Shown piece after piece: positions 42,127-50,389 of a DNA stretch of 54,672 nucleotides (within the stretch, counting starts at the first letter, position 1; the number at the start of each line of letters is the position of its first letter). Under the pieces are notes generated by a model. It was given only the letters and a program-made list of their open reading frames with translations. It was not told where the DNA came from and did no database searches. Made by a program: the position numbers and the translations under genes. The stretch lies in the NCBI GenBank assembly GCA_022820645.1, contig JAJEFD010000011.1, forward strand, positions 1 through 54,672, read 5' to 3'. Origin of the DNA: Dehalococcoidia bacterium (GTDB taxonomy: Bacteria > Chloroflexota > Dehalococcoidia > Lucifugimonadales > Australimonadaceae).

Positions 42127-43074
42127 GTGTCAGGGTTGAAAGGCGTTCTGCTGATGGCGTACGGGACGCCGGAGCACCTGAGCGACGTCGAGCCGTACTA
42201 CCGCGACATACTCGGTGGGCGGGAACCCAGCCCTGAAGCGGTAGCCACGCTGACGGAGCGGTACCGCGCGGTGGGCGGCAGGACGCCGCTGCTGGAGACC
42301 ACCCGGAGCGTCGCGGGCCTGTTGGAGCAGCGCCTGAACCGCGGTGGCGAAGACGTCATATGGCGCGTCTACGTCGGCATGAAACACTGGCATCCGTACA
42401 TTGCGGAAACCGTCGAGAGCATCGTGGCTGACGGGGTAGACGAACTCGTTGCACTTCCGCTGGCGCCGCACTATTCACGGATGAGCACCGGCGGATACCG
42501 CGATGCCGTGGCGCGCAGCATGGCGCAGGCTTCGTCGTCTCCGCCAACGCGGTTCATCGAGAGCTGGCACGCGAACCCGCAGTTCACAGCGCTCATTGCG
42601 CAGCGGGTCAGGGACGCGCTGGCGCAGGCCGACGCTGACCAGTCGGACGTGGAAGTCCTGTTCACCGCACACAGCCTGCCCGCGCGGATAGTCGATGAGG
42701 ACGACCCGTATCCTGAGGAGTTGGCGGAGAGCGCCGCAGCAGTGGCCCAGGCAGCGGGCATCGCGTCGTGGCGCTTCGCCTACCAGAGCGCGGCGAAGAC
42801 CGGCACGCCGTGGCTGGGGCCGGACATCCTCGAAAGCATCGCAGAGATCGCGCGCGAGGGCAGGAAGAACGTGCTCGTCGTCCCGTCCGGCTTCGTCTGC
42901 GACCACCTCGAGATACTGTTCGACGTCGACATCACGGCGAAGCGAGCGGCGGAAGACCTCGGCGTGCGCCTCTCGCGTATCGAGATGCCGAACGACTCGC
43001 CGGACTTCGTCGAGGTGTTGTTCGACATAGTCGCCACCGGCGCCGGAGCGCGGGTTGCCGGTCTGAGCGGCTGA
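42127..43074 (+). CDS. cpfC: Coproporphyrin ferrochelatase
   Basis: 315 residues. Catalytic His lies in FTAHSLPAR and the acidic partner in FVCDHLEILFD, both as in bacterial ferrochelatases; HWHPYI is also conserved. The enzyme inserts iron, here probably into coproporphyrin III because the operon encodes ChdC. GTG 42127 has GGAG at good spacing; an open frame continues upstream inside cgoX. It is the last gene of the heme operon. Confidence 0.93.
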   Translation: MSGLKGVLLMAYGTPEHLSDVEPYYRDILGGREPSPEAVATLTERYRAVGGRTPLLETTRSVAGLLEQRLNRGGEDVIWRVYVGMKHWHPYIAETVESIVADGVDELVALPLAPHYSRMSTGGYRDAVARSMAQASSSPPTRFIESWHANPQFTALIAQRVRDALAQADADQSDVEVLFTAHSLPARIVDEDDPYPEELAESAAAVAQAAGIASWRFAYQSAAKTGTPWLGPDILESIAEIAREGRKNVLVVPSGFVCDHLEILFDVDITAKRAAEDLGVRLSRIEMPNDSPDFVEVLFDIVATGAGARVAGLSG

Positions 43075-43120
43075 CCCTGCGTTTACAGCCGGTAGAAGCT
43101 CTGCGGGTGGTGGCTGAGCT

Positions 43121-43867
43121 CTAGAACGGGATGATGGCTACTCCGGTCGCTATCTCAGCCATGAGCGCCACGCCGAATAGAAGGCTGGCCGCTCCTGCGA
43201 TTCCCGCGACGGCCCGGTACCAATGCTGTGCCTGCGACATGACCGCGAACGGCACGCCAAGGATGATCGTGATGACACCCATCGATGCGACCGTACCGAT
43301 GCCGAACAGCACGAGGTAGCCCAGCCCCACCCAGAACACCTCGATCTGGGGCAGGAGCACGAGCATCACTGCTGCACTCCCGGCAAGGCCGTGTACGATG
43401 CCGACACCGTAGGACTTGAGGCGGAAGCTGGGACGGAGCGCCTCGTGGAGACCGTTGCCATTGCTGGGTTCGCTGCCCTCGCGGTGCGTGACGTGGACGT
43501 GTGCGTGCGCCTGGCCCTGGTGTTGGTGTACGTGCGCGTGCAGTGAGCCGCGCCGCAGTTTGTAGAACACCTGCGCTCCGAGGAAGACCAGCATGATTCC
43601 GACTCCGAACTCCAGGACGGGAGCAACGGCCTCATAGCGGTCGAGCAGGGCCTCCTTCACGAGCAGGATGACGATGCCAAGGATGAGCAGCGGCGTCGTG
43701 TGCCCGAGTCCCCATGACGCGCCGACCCACAGGCCGCGCCAGGCGTTCCCGTGCTCGGTCGCGAAGGTTGCGACGGCCACGACGTGGTCGGCATCGGTCG
43801 CGTGCTTCAGGCCCAGGAGCATCCCGATGGCGAGGATGGCCCATACGCCGGTACCGGCTTCAATCAT
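43121..43867 (-). CDS. NicO/HupE-like nickel or cobalt transporter
   Basis: 248 residues, about six helices. The first helices hold LKHATDADHVV (HxxxxDH), the nickel/cobalt transporter signature. A His-rich cytoplasmic loop (HAHVHQHQGQAHAHVHV) may sequester metal. GGAGG precedes ATG 43867. It overlaps the end of the Fur-family gene by eight bases, so the regulator and transporter form an operon; nickel-responsive Fur control is likely. It converges with cpfC. Confidence 0.88.
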   Translation of the reverse strand: MIEAGTGVWAILAIGMLLGLKHATDADHVVAVATFATEHGNAWRGLWVGASWGLGHTTPLLILGIVILLVKEALLDRYEAVAPVLEFGVGIMLVFLGAQVFYKLRRGSLHAHVHQHQGQAHAHVHVTHREGSEPSNGNGLHEALRPSFRLKSYGVGIVHGLAGSAAVMLVLLPQIEVFWVGLGYLVLFGIGTVASMGVITIILGVPFAVMSQAQHWYRAVAGIAGAASLLFGVALMAEIATGVAIIPF

Positions 43868-44393
43868 CGTGTCCCTCCTCTTCGCCCTCGGCGTGCCGGC
43901 GTATGCCTGCCTCGGGGTGTTCGTGGTGTTGGGCTTGCGCATGCGTGTGGCCGCTGTGCGAGTGCCCCTCGTCCTGCCTGCACTCACGACAGAGCCCGCT
44001 CATCGTGAGATGCTCCAGGTGGAGTTCGAAGCCGGTGTCGCGCAGCAGCTCCTCGCGCAGTTCATCGAGGTGCGTGGTCGATGCATGGATGGTTTTGCCG
44101 CAGTGCTCGCACACCATGTGGCCGTGCCGCTTGCCCGGAGCGGCGTACTCGTAGTGACTCACGCCGCCGATGGAGACCTCGTTGAGCAGGTGCAGGCGGC
44201 TGAGCAGTCCTGCGGTACGGTATACCGTCGCCAGATCCATCTGAGGATGCTTCTCACGCACCTTTGCGGCGACCTGGTCGACGGCGACGTGCCCTTCCAT
44301 CTCGCGGATGGCCTCCAGCACAGCGACGCGCTGTATGGTGACGCGATGCCCTGCAGCATGTAGCGCTTCGGCTGTGTCGTTCTGGTGTTGCAT
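43860..44393 (-). CDS. Fur-family metalloregulator
   Basis: 177 residues. Winged HTH (about 8-85) with AAGHRVTIQRVAVLEAI and DLATVYRTAGLL, then the metal and dimer domain with HGHMVCEHCGKTIHA and a second CREC pair. The C-terminal tail is unusually His-rich (HSHSGHTHAQAQHHEHPE), suggesting nickel or zinc sensing rather than iron. ATG 44393 is used. It is followed by the overlapping nickel-type transporter gene and diverges from the TctC pair. Confidence 0.9.
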   Translation of the reverse strand: MQHQNDTAEALHAAGHRVTIQRVAVLEAIREMEGHVAVDQVAAKVREKHPQMDLATVYRTAGLLSRLHLLNEVSIGGVSHYEYAAPGKRHGHMVCEHCGKTIHASTTHLDELREELLRDTGFELHLEHLTMSGLCRECRQDEGHSHSGHTHAQAQHHEHPEAGIRRHAEGEEEGHDD

Positions 44394-44493
44394 CGAATCG
44401 CTCTTGCGAAGATTTGCAGAAAGGTTATCACTTATGAAGGGTCCAATCAAACCTGCTCTACTCCAGCAGCGAAACCGCGCCCAACGCTTGGCA

Positions 44494-44504
44494 TTGACAG
44501 TCAA
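44494..44504. promoter_or_regulatory. Perfect inverted repeat between the Fur gene and tctC-like gene
   Basis: TTGAC-A-GTCAA. The left half plus the central base also forms a TTGACA -35-like box. No -10 box stands at the usual spacing. It could be an operator for either direction. Confidence 0.25.
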
Positions 44505-44558
44505 CGCCTGTTATCGTTCCCCGCGTCTGCGAGCCAGTCGCAGGACGGGAGGAGAGTC

Positions 44559-45842
44559 ATGCGTGTAACACGATACTTCGCACTGACCGCAGCCCTGCTC
44601 ATCGCGGCGCTCCTGGCCGTCGCCTGCGGAGGCGATGAGGAGCCTGAACCGGCACCTACCTCGACGCCGACGCCTGTACCCGCGGCGACTCCGACCCCCA
44701 CGCCTGCGGACACGATGACGGCAGCGGACCCCACGGCCACGCCGACGCCGCTCCCGCCGGGCGTCACACCTCCTCCTCCGACCCCCACTCCGACTTCACC
44801 ACCGCCCCCGACGGCGACGCCGGTCCCCGGCTTCGATGCGGCGGAGTACTTCAACAACAAGCGCATCTCCATCTACGTTGGCTTCTCGCCGGGCGGGGGC
44901 TACGACACGTATTCCCGGCTGATGGCGAAGTTCCTGCCGAACCACATGCCCGGCGACCCCAGTTTCGTGGTGCGTAATCTTTCAGGGGGAGGCGGAGAAC
45001 GCGTCATCCGCCCAGCGTTGGCGGGCGATGCCGACGGCTACTCGGTTGCCCTCGTGCATCCGCGCTTCTTCAAGCGTGAACTGGTGGGCGTCGACGTACC
45101 CGATTTCGACCTGAACACGGTCAAGATCATCGGGACAGCTTCGGCCGTGCTTACCACTGGTGCGCAGTTCGTCTTCCGTGACCTGGGGACGACGTGGGAA
45201 GAGGCTGTTGCCAATGCCGGTGAATTGAAGACCGGCGCCACTGAACGCGGTGACAGCGGGGGGCTTGCGCCCACGTTCATCGAACTGGTCGGCGGCCCCA
45301 TCAAGAATATTTACGGCTACCCCGGCACAGCCGACATCGCTGCCGCGTTCGACCGGCGTGAGATCGACATCTCCGGCCGTGGCGCCGAGGCCACGGCCAA
45401 GAGTCTCTACCCAGAGTGGGTGGAGAACCAGCAGATCGTGCCGGTCTTCCGGTACGGCGCGGACCCGGAGGACGACCCTGGTTTCGTCAACTACGTTGTC
45501 AACGACCTCGGGGCCGAGATTCCTCCACATCTGTTCGACATCATCGACCTCACTCCCGAACAGAAGACGCTGTACAGCGTTACGGAAACGATCAACGAGG
45601 GAATGTCCCAGCTGTTCGTCATGCATCCGGACACGCCGGAACACATCTACCAGATCTGGGTGGACGCCTTCCGCGCCACGGCGCATGACCCTGCGTTCAT
45701 CGAGGCGGCCGCGCTCCTGAACAGGGACGTCGGCTACTTCGGACCGGACGACATCGCACAGGTATTGAGAGACGGCCTGGAAGCGCTGAAGGACGACGAG
45801 CTCAGGGAGGGCTTCATCGTACTTGCGGGCGGCATAGATTAG
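44559..45842 (+). CDS. TctC-like solute-binding lipoprotein, copy 1
   Basis: 427 residues. A signal peptide ends at lipobox Cys23 (LLAVACGG), then about 70 residues of Pro/Thr-rich linker, then a periplasmic-binding domain starting ISIYVGFSPGGGYDTYSRLMAK, the tripartite tricarboxylate transporter receptor pattern. GGGAGGAG precedes the ATG. No TctA or TctB membrane subunits are present, so it must share a transporter encoded elsewhere. It is a close tandem duplicate of the next gene. Confidence 0.85.
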   Translation: MRVTRYFALTAALLIAALLAVACGGDEEPEPAPTSTPTPVPAATPTPTPADTMTAADPTATPTPLPPGVTPPPPTPTPTSPPPPTATPVPGFDAAEYFNNKRISIYVGFSPGGGYDTYSRLMAKFLPNHMPGDPSFVVRNLSGGGGERVIRPALAGDADGYSVALVHPRFFKRELVGVDVPDFDLNTVKIIGTASAVLTTGAQFVFRDLGTTWEEAVANAGELKTGATERGDSGGLAPTFIELVGGPIKNIYGYPGTADIAAAFDRREIDISGRGAEATAKSLYPEWVENQQIVPVFRYGADPEDDPGFVNYVVNDLGAEIPPHLFDIIDLTPEQKTLYSVTETINEGMSQLFVMHPDTPEHIYQIWVDAFRATAHDPAFIEAAALLNRDVGYFGPDDIAQVLRDGLEALKDDELREGFIVLAGGID

Positions 45843-45863
45843 TTGCAGGACGGGAGGATCTTC

Positions 45864-47156
45864 ATGCACATGACACGATATTTCGCACTGACCGTAGCGC
45901 TGCTGTGCGCTGCACTGCTGGCCATTGCCTGTGGAGGCGACGAGCCCGAGCCTGAGCCCGATCCCACGGCGACACCGACGCCCGTGCCTGCTGCTGAGCC
46001 AACGCCGACACCGGCAGACACCATGACACCGGCGGAACCGGCAGCCACGCCGACCCCCCTTCCGCCGGGCGTTACCCCACCTCCGCCTACCCCGACTCCG
46101 ACGTCTCCTCCTCCCCCGACAGCGACCCCTATCCCCGGCTTCGACCCGGAGGAGCACTTCAAGAACAAGCGCATCTCCATCAACGTGGGGTTCTCGCCGG
46201 GCGGCGGCTACGACACGTTCGGGCGAGTGGTGGCGAAATTCCTGCCCAAGCACCTCCCCGGCAACCCGCGCGTCCTTGTGCGGAACCTCACTGGCGGCGG
46301 CGGCGAGCGGATCTTCCGGCCAACGCTGGTGGATATCGAACCTGAGGGCTACGCAGCTGCGGTGGTCCACCCGCGTTTCTTCAAGCGTGAGCTTGTTGGC
46401 ATAGACGTGCCCGACTTCGACATGAATGAGATCAGGATCATCGGCACGGCTTCGGCGGTATCGACGGTAAGCGCGCAGTTCACATTCCGTGACCTGGGCA
46501 CGACGTGGGATGAGGCAGTGGCGAACGCCGGCGGAGAGCTCAAGGTCGGCGCGACTGAGCCTGGTGACAGCGGTGGCCTCGCCACGACGTTCATTGAGCT
46601 CGTCGGCGGGCCGGTCAAGAACATCTACGGTTACCCCGGTTCGTCCGACATCGCTGCGGCGTTCGACCGCCGCGAGATCGACATCACCACGCGAGGTAGT
46701 GAAGCGACGGCGAAGAGCCTCTTCCCCGAATGGGTGGAGCAACAGCAGATCGTGCCGCTCTTCTACTGGGGCGCGGACCCTGCTACGGACCAGGCGTTCA
46801 CCAACTACGTCGTCAACGACCTCGGCGCAGAGCTACCTCCGCACGTGTTCGACATCATCGACCTGACGGAGGAGCAGAAGACGCTGTTCAGCGTTACCGA
46901 GACCATCAACGACAAGATGTCGCGTCTGTTCATCATGCACCCGGACACGCCTGACCACATCTACCAGGTCTGGGTGGACGCGTTCCGTGCCACGGCACAT
47001 GACCCCGAGTTCCTTGAGGCAATGGCTCTCCTCAATCGCGAGGTGGGCTACGCAGGGCCTGACGAGATCGTCCAGGTGCTGCAGGACGGCTTGACGGCGC
47101 TCGAGGACCCGGTGCTTCGCGAGGGCTTCATCATTCTCGCGGGCGGCGTGGACTAG
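45864..47156 (+). CDS. TctC-like solute-binding lipoprotein, copy 2
   Basis: 430 residues, same order as copy 1: lipobox (LLAIACGG), Pro/Thr linker, binding domain with ISINVGFSPGGGYDTFGR. The upstream leader GCAGGACGGGAGGA is identical to that of copy 1, so the duplication included the ribosome site. The proteins differ at scattered positions in the binding domain, so ligand preference may differ. The gene starts 21 bases after copy 1 ends, and a strong terminator follows. Confidence 0.85.
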   Translation: MHMTRYFALTVALLCAALLAIACGGDEPEPEPDPTATPTPVPAAEPTPTPADTMTPAEPAATPTPLPPGVTPPPPTPTPTSPPPPTATPIPGFDPEEHFKNKRISINVGFSPGGGYDTFGRVVAKFLPKHLPGNPRVLVRNLTGGGGERIFRPTLVDIEPEGYAAAVVHPRFFKRELVGIDVPDFDMNEIRIIGTASAVSTVSAQFTFRDLGTTWDEAVANAGGELKVGATEPGDSGGLATTFIELVGGPVKNIYGYPGSSDIAAAFDRREIDITTRGSEATAKSLFPEWVEQQQIVPLFYWGADPATDQAFTNYVVNDLGAELPPHVFDIIDLTEEQKTLFSVTETINDKMSRLFIMHPDTPDHIYQVWVDAFRATAHDPEFLEAMALLNREVGYAGPDEIVQVLQDGLTALEDPVLREGFIILAGGVD

Positions 47157-47183
47157 CCCCACCGGAACGAAGTACGACACAGA

Positions 47184-47210
47184 GGAGCCCTCCCAAACCG
47201 GGAGGGCTCC
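47184..47210 (+). terminator. Strong hairpin terminator after the TctC pair
   Basis: GGAGCCCTCCC, a 5-base loop, then GGGAGGGCTCC: an 11-bp perfect stem, 27 bases past the stop. It lies between convergent genes (copy 2 and osmC) and could serve both. The U tract is poor (TTCGT). Confidence 0.8.
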
Positions 47211-47237
47211 TTCGTATACGTCCGCTTCGTGTAGACG

Positions 47238-47681
47238 CTACGCGAGCGAAGCCTCGACGCTGAGCTCGACGTTGCCCGCCATCGCGGTCGAGATGGGGCA
47301 GCCGTTCTTGGCGTCCTCGGCGGCCTGCCGGAAGTCGTCCTCGCTCATGCCGGGCACCTCGCCGACGACCTTGAGCGCGCTCGATGCGACCTTCGCGCCG
47401 CCCTCGAACAGTTCGAACGTGACGGTGGCGTCCGCCTCCAACCGGGTCGCAACCTTTCCGTCGGCTCCCAGGCGGGCGGAGAGCGCCATGCAGAAGCAGC
47501 TCGCGTGCGCCGCCGCAACCAGCTCCTCGGGGCTCGTGCTGGGGCCTGCGGTCTCGTCGCTGCGCGCCTTCCACGAGACAGGAAGCTCGTTGTACGCGCC
47601 GGACGACAACGCGGTCACCGTGCCGGTGCCGGAGAACAGGTCGCCGCTCCAGACGGCGTGCGCGGATCTGGTGATTGCCAT
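47238..47681 (-). CDS. OsmC-family peroxiredoxin
   Basis: 147 residues. Conserved cysteines Cys62 (HASCFCMALS) and Cys128 (KNGCPIST) match the peroxidatic and resolving residues of OsmC, which reduces organic hydroperoxides. An extra Cys64 is unusual. The N-terminal strand pattern (AHAVWSGDLFSGTG) fits the family. It lies beside msrA on the same strand, so both may belong to an oxidative stress response, though about 120 bases separate them. Confidence 0.92.
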   Translation of the reverse strand: MAITRSAHAVWSGDLFSGTGTVTALSSGAYNELPVSWKARSDETAGPSTSPEELVAAAHASCFCMALSARLGADGKVATRLEADATVTFELFEGGAKVASSALKVVGEVPGMSEDDFRQAAEDAKNGCPISTAMAGNVELSVEASLA

Positions 47682-47798
47682 AACTCCTCCTTGGGGATCA
47701 GTCCGAAGATGTGCGCCATCGGGCGCATCTCAAGTATCAGTGGGGTTGCGCCGGCGGGTCAACGCCGCGCCCGTTAAGGGATTGCGGCGAGGCCGGGG

Positions 47799-48335
47799 CT
47801 ATGCCTTGAGCGCTTCGAGGTGCTCCTTGCGGAGCTTGGCGACCTTCGGCGCGATGATGATCTGGCAGTAGCCCGCCCACGGATTGTTGCGGAAGTACTG
47901 CTGGTGGTAGTCCTCGGCGTCGTAGAAGACGTCGAGCGGCTGCAACTCGGTGACGATGGGGTCCCGCCAGACGCGGCGCTCCGCGAAGTCCGCCATCACT
48001 TCCTCCGCTATCCGGCGCTGTTCCTCGTCGTGGTAGTAGACGGCGGAGCGGTACTGCGTGCCGGTGTCCGGCCCCTGGCGGTTGAGCGTCGTCGGGTCGT
48101 GCATCGTGAAGAAGAGTTCAACCAGCTGCCGGTATGACACCACGTCGGGGTCGTAGGTGAGCTGCACAGCCTCCGCGTGGCCCGTGTTGCCGGAGCAGAC
48201 CTCGTAGTAGGTGGGGTCGACGGTCGAGCCCCCGGTGTAGCCGTTGACGACCTTCTCGACGCCGCGCACCTGTTCGTACACGGCCTCGAGGCACCAGAAG
48301 CATCCCCCGGCCAGCGTGGCCATCTCGGTCGTCAT
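47799..48335 (-). CDS. msrA: Peptide methionine sulfoxide reductase MsrA
   Basis: 178 residues, with the catalytic motif GGCFWC (Cys12 nucleophile, Cys15 nearby), NGYTGGSTVDPTYYEVCSGNTGHAE and an EDYHQQYF C-terminal part. It reduces the S-form of methionine sulfoxide in proteins. ATG 48335 has AGGAGG upstream; an in-frame start at 48371 would be less well placed. The resolving cysteine of the C-terminus may be in WAGYCQI. Confidence 0.95.
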   Translation of the reverse strand: MTTEMATLAGGCFWCLEAVYEQVRGVEKVVNGYTGGSTVDPTYYEVCSGNTGHAEAVQLTYDPDVVSYRQLVELFFTMHDPTTLNRQGPDTGTQYRSAVYYHDEEQRRIAEEVMADFAERRVWRDPIVTELQPLDVFYDAEDYHQQYFRNNPWAGYCQIIIAPKVAKLRKEHLEALKA

Positions 48336-48376
48336 ACTCCGGACCTCCTGGTCACCGTTGCTTCCGGCCATGGTTA

Positions 48377-50071
48377 CTACGCGGGGACGGGGGCGCGGCT
48401 GCGGAGCGTGCGGCCCGGGTATGCGCCGGTGTGCTCGCCGTCCTCCAGCAGGACCTCGCCGTTGACGATGGTGTAGTCCACGCCGTTCGCCTTCTGGCGC
48501 AGGCGCATCAGCCCGCCGGGGAGGTCGTTCACCTCGTCCGGCTCCTCCGCGCCGACGGTGTCCGGGTCGAACACCACGACGTCGGCGGCGAAACCGGGGC
48601 GCAGCAGGCCGCGATCGTGCAGCCCGAAGAGCGACGCCTGCATGAAGCTGAGCTTGCGCACCGCCTCCTCCAGCGAGAGCGCGCCCTCCTCGCGGACCCA
48701 GCGTCCCAGGACGAGCGTGCTGTAGCCGTAGCCCGCCTCGAACACGACGTGCGCGCCGGCGTCAGAGAGGCCGATGACGGTGTAGGGGCTGGCGATGAGC
48801 CTGCCCATCACGCCGCCGTCTGCGCCGGACTGGCTGTTCTGCAGGCCGGTGCCGAGGTCCTCGTCCAGCACGAGGTCGAGGAAACCGTCGATGACGTCCT
48901 TCCCCTGGGCGTCCGCCATCTCCGCGATGCTCATGCCCTTGTAGGCGCTGTTGCGCTCCTTGAGCGTGCGGGTGATGAAGATGCGCTCCCACGTGACCGG
49001 CAGGGCGCCTGAAGGTAGGTCCTTGCCGTCGACAGCCTCGGCGCGGAGTTTCTCGCGCACCGCGGGGTCGCGGAAGGCGGCAGCCTTCTCTTCGACGGAG
49101 CCGAGCATCACCTCGCGCCAGGTGGGCATCCGGTCGAATATCTGGGCGTTGCGCATGGTGAACCGCTGCGCCTGGGGACGCGGGTTGATGACGGGGTAGA
49201 CCTGCTTCCCTTCGGCGATGCCGCGCTCCACGATGTCCAGATGCCGCTGCCACCGGTCCGGCTCGCTGGGGTGGTAGACGATCTGGTTGTAGACCACGGG
49301 GCGCTGCGCGTGCTCGCCGAGTTTCGTGGCGAAGCCGTCGCGTATCTCCAGCGGGTACGCCGCGCCGCACTGCACGACGCCGGCGCCCACGTCGCGGAGC
49401 GCGGTCGCGAGCTCGTACAGCTCCTCGACAGGAGGCACGATGCCGGGGATGGGGCGTCCGAGCAGGTCCATGTGGCCGCTGTTGCGGTTGAACGAGAGGC
49501 CGAGCGCACCCTGCCGGATGGAGTCGCGGACGAGCTGCTTCATCTCTTCCATTTCGGCGGGCGTGGCCTCGGCCCGCTGGAACGACTCCTCGCCCATCAC
49601 CCAGCGGCGTACCGCGGAGTGGCCGACGAGCGCGCCCGCGTTGACGCCGAGGCGCTGGTCCAGGTAGTCGAGGTAGCTGCCGAACGTCGTCCACTCCCAC
49701 GGGATGCCTTCCTGCAGGCTCTCCATGGGGATCGCCTCGACGCGCGAGAGCATCATGGCGAGGGCGTCGTGGTCCTCCGGCTTCACCGGCGCGAGCGTCA
49801 GTGAGCAGTTGCCGAAGATGACGCTGGTAACGCCGTGCTGCGGCGAGAACGTGCAGAGCGGGTCCCACGTCACCTGGGCGTCGAAGTGGCAGTGATTGTC
49901 GATGAACCCCGGCGCGACGACGCGTCCCTCGGCGTCGATGGTGCGCTGCGCGGGGCCGGAGAGGCGGCCCACGTCGGCGATGCGACCGTCCACGATGCCC
50001 ACGTCGGCGATGAACGATGGCATGCCCGATCCGTCGGCGACTCTCCCATTCTTGATCAGCAGGTCGTACAT
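48377..50071 (-). CDS. N-acyl-D-amino-acid deacylase-like amidohydrolase
   Basis: 564 residues, amidohydrolase_3 type. The metal site begins with GFIDNHCHFDAQ (His60, His62). Later parts include FGNCSLTLAP, with the Cys that bridges metals in D-aminoacylase, and LSDAGAHVVFE near the C-terminus with the catalytic Asp. The N- and C-terminal beta segments (YDLLIKNGRVADGSG and TIVNGEVLLEDGEHTG) form the usual small domain. Substrate may be an N-acyl-D-amino acid or related amide. The gene before it, msrA, is 41 bases away. Confidence 0.9.
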   Translation of the reverse strand: MYDLLIKNGRVADGSGMPSFIADVGIVDGRIADVGRLSGPAQRTIDAEGRVVAPGFIDNHCHFDAQVTWDPLCTFSPQHGVTSVIFGNCSLTLAPVKPEDHDALAMMLSRVEAIPMESLQEGIPWEWTTFGSYLDYLDQRLGVNAGALVGHSAVRRWVMGEESFQRAEATPAEMEEMKQLVRDSIRQGALGLSFNRNSGHMDLLGRPIPGIVPPVEELYELATALRDVGAGVVQCGAAYPLEIRDGFATKLGEHAQRPVVYNQIVYHPSEPDRWQRHLDIVERGIAEGKQVYPVINPRPQAQRFTMRNAQIFDRMPTWREVMLGSVEEKAAAFRDPAVREKLRAEAVDGKDLPSGALPVTWERIFITRTLKERNSAYKGMSIAEMADAQGKDVIDGFLDLVLDEDLGTGLQNSQSGADGGVMGRLIASPYTVIGLSDAGAHVVFEAGYGYSTLVLGRWVREEGALSLEEAVRKLSFMQASLFGLHDRGLLRPGFAADVVVFDPDTVGAEEPDEVNDLPGGLMRLRQKANGVDYTIVNGEVLLEDGEHTGAYPGRTLRSRAPVPA

Positions 50072-50151
50072 GGCGCGCTCCCAGCCGTTCGTTTCGTGCG
50101 AGAGTACGCCGATACGAGTCGGAGGGCAAGGGCAGTCAGTAGCGATGGCCA

Positions 50152-50331
50152 GTGCATCGAGCGGGCATCCTGCAACTCGGCGGCGCGTTCATGTCCGTTG
50201 CCATGTCCGGCGAGCGCGACCTCGAAACGGGCAGGCACGTCCGCAGCCTCACGGGCAGGTACAGCCCCATCGCCTTTACGGCGGAGGAGACGTTCGCGCA
50301 GGCGCAGCGCAAGGCTGCGCCGTCCGCGTAG
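50152..50331 (+). pseudogene. Remnant of a Rieske oxygenase C-terminus
   Basis: An open stretch of 59 codons reads GGAFMSVAMSGERD, then TGRHVRSLTGRYSPIAFTAEE. It aligns with the last 45 residues of the Rieske gene just downstream (GGAFQALPMSGEKD..TGKLVRSPTGKYGPIARTAEE), about 27 of 41 positions identical. A TAG stop lies just upstream in frame, so no Rieske or catalytic domain is attached. Divergence shows it came from another paralogue or an old duplication. It could have been left by deletion of a tandem copy. Confidence 0.65.
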
Positions 50332-50389
50332 ACGCTCCGCATACCCCGGCGTATGATGCGCCCGCAACGCTGACGTGGAGGGCGCCATC

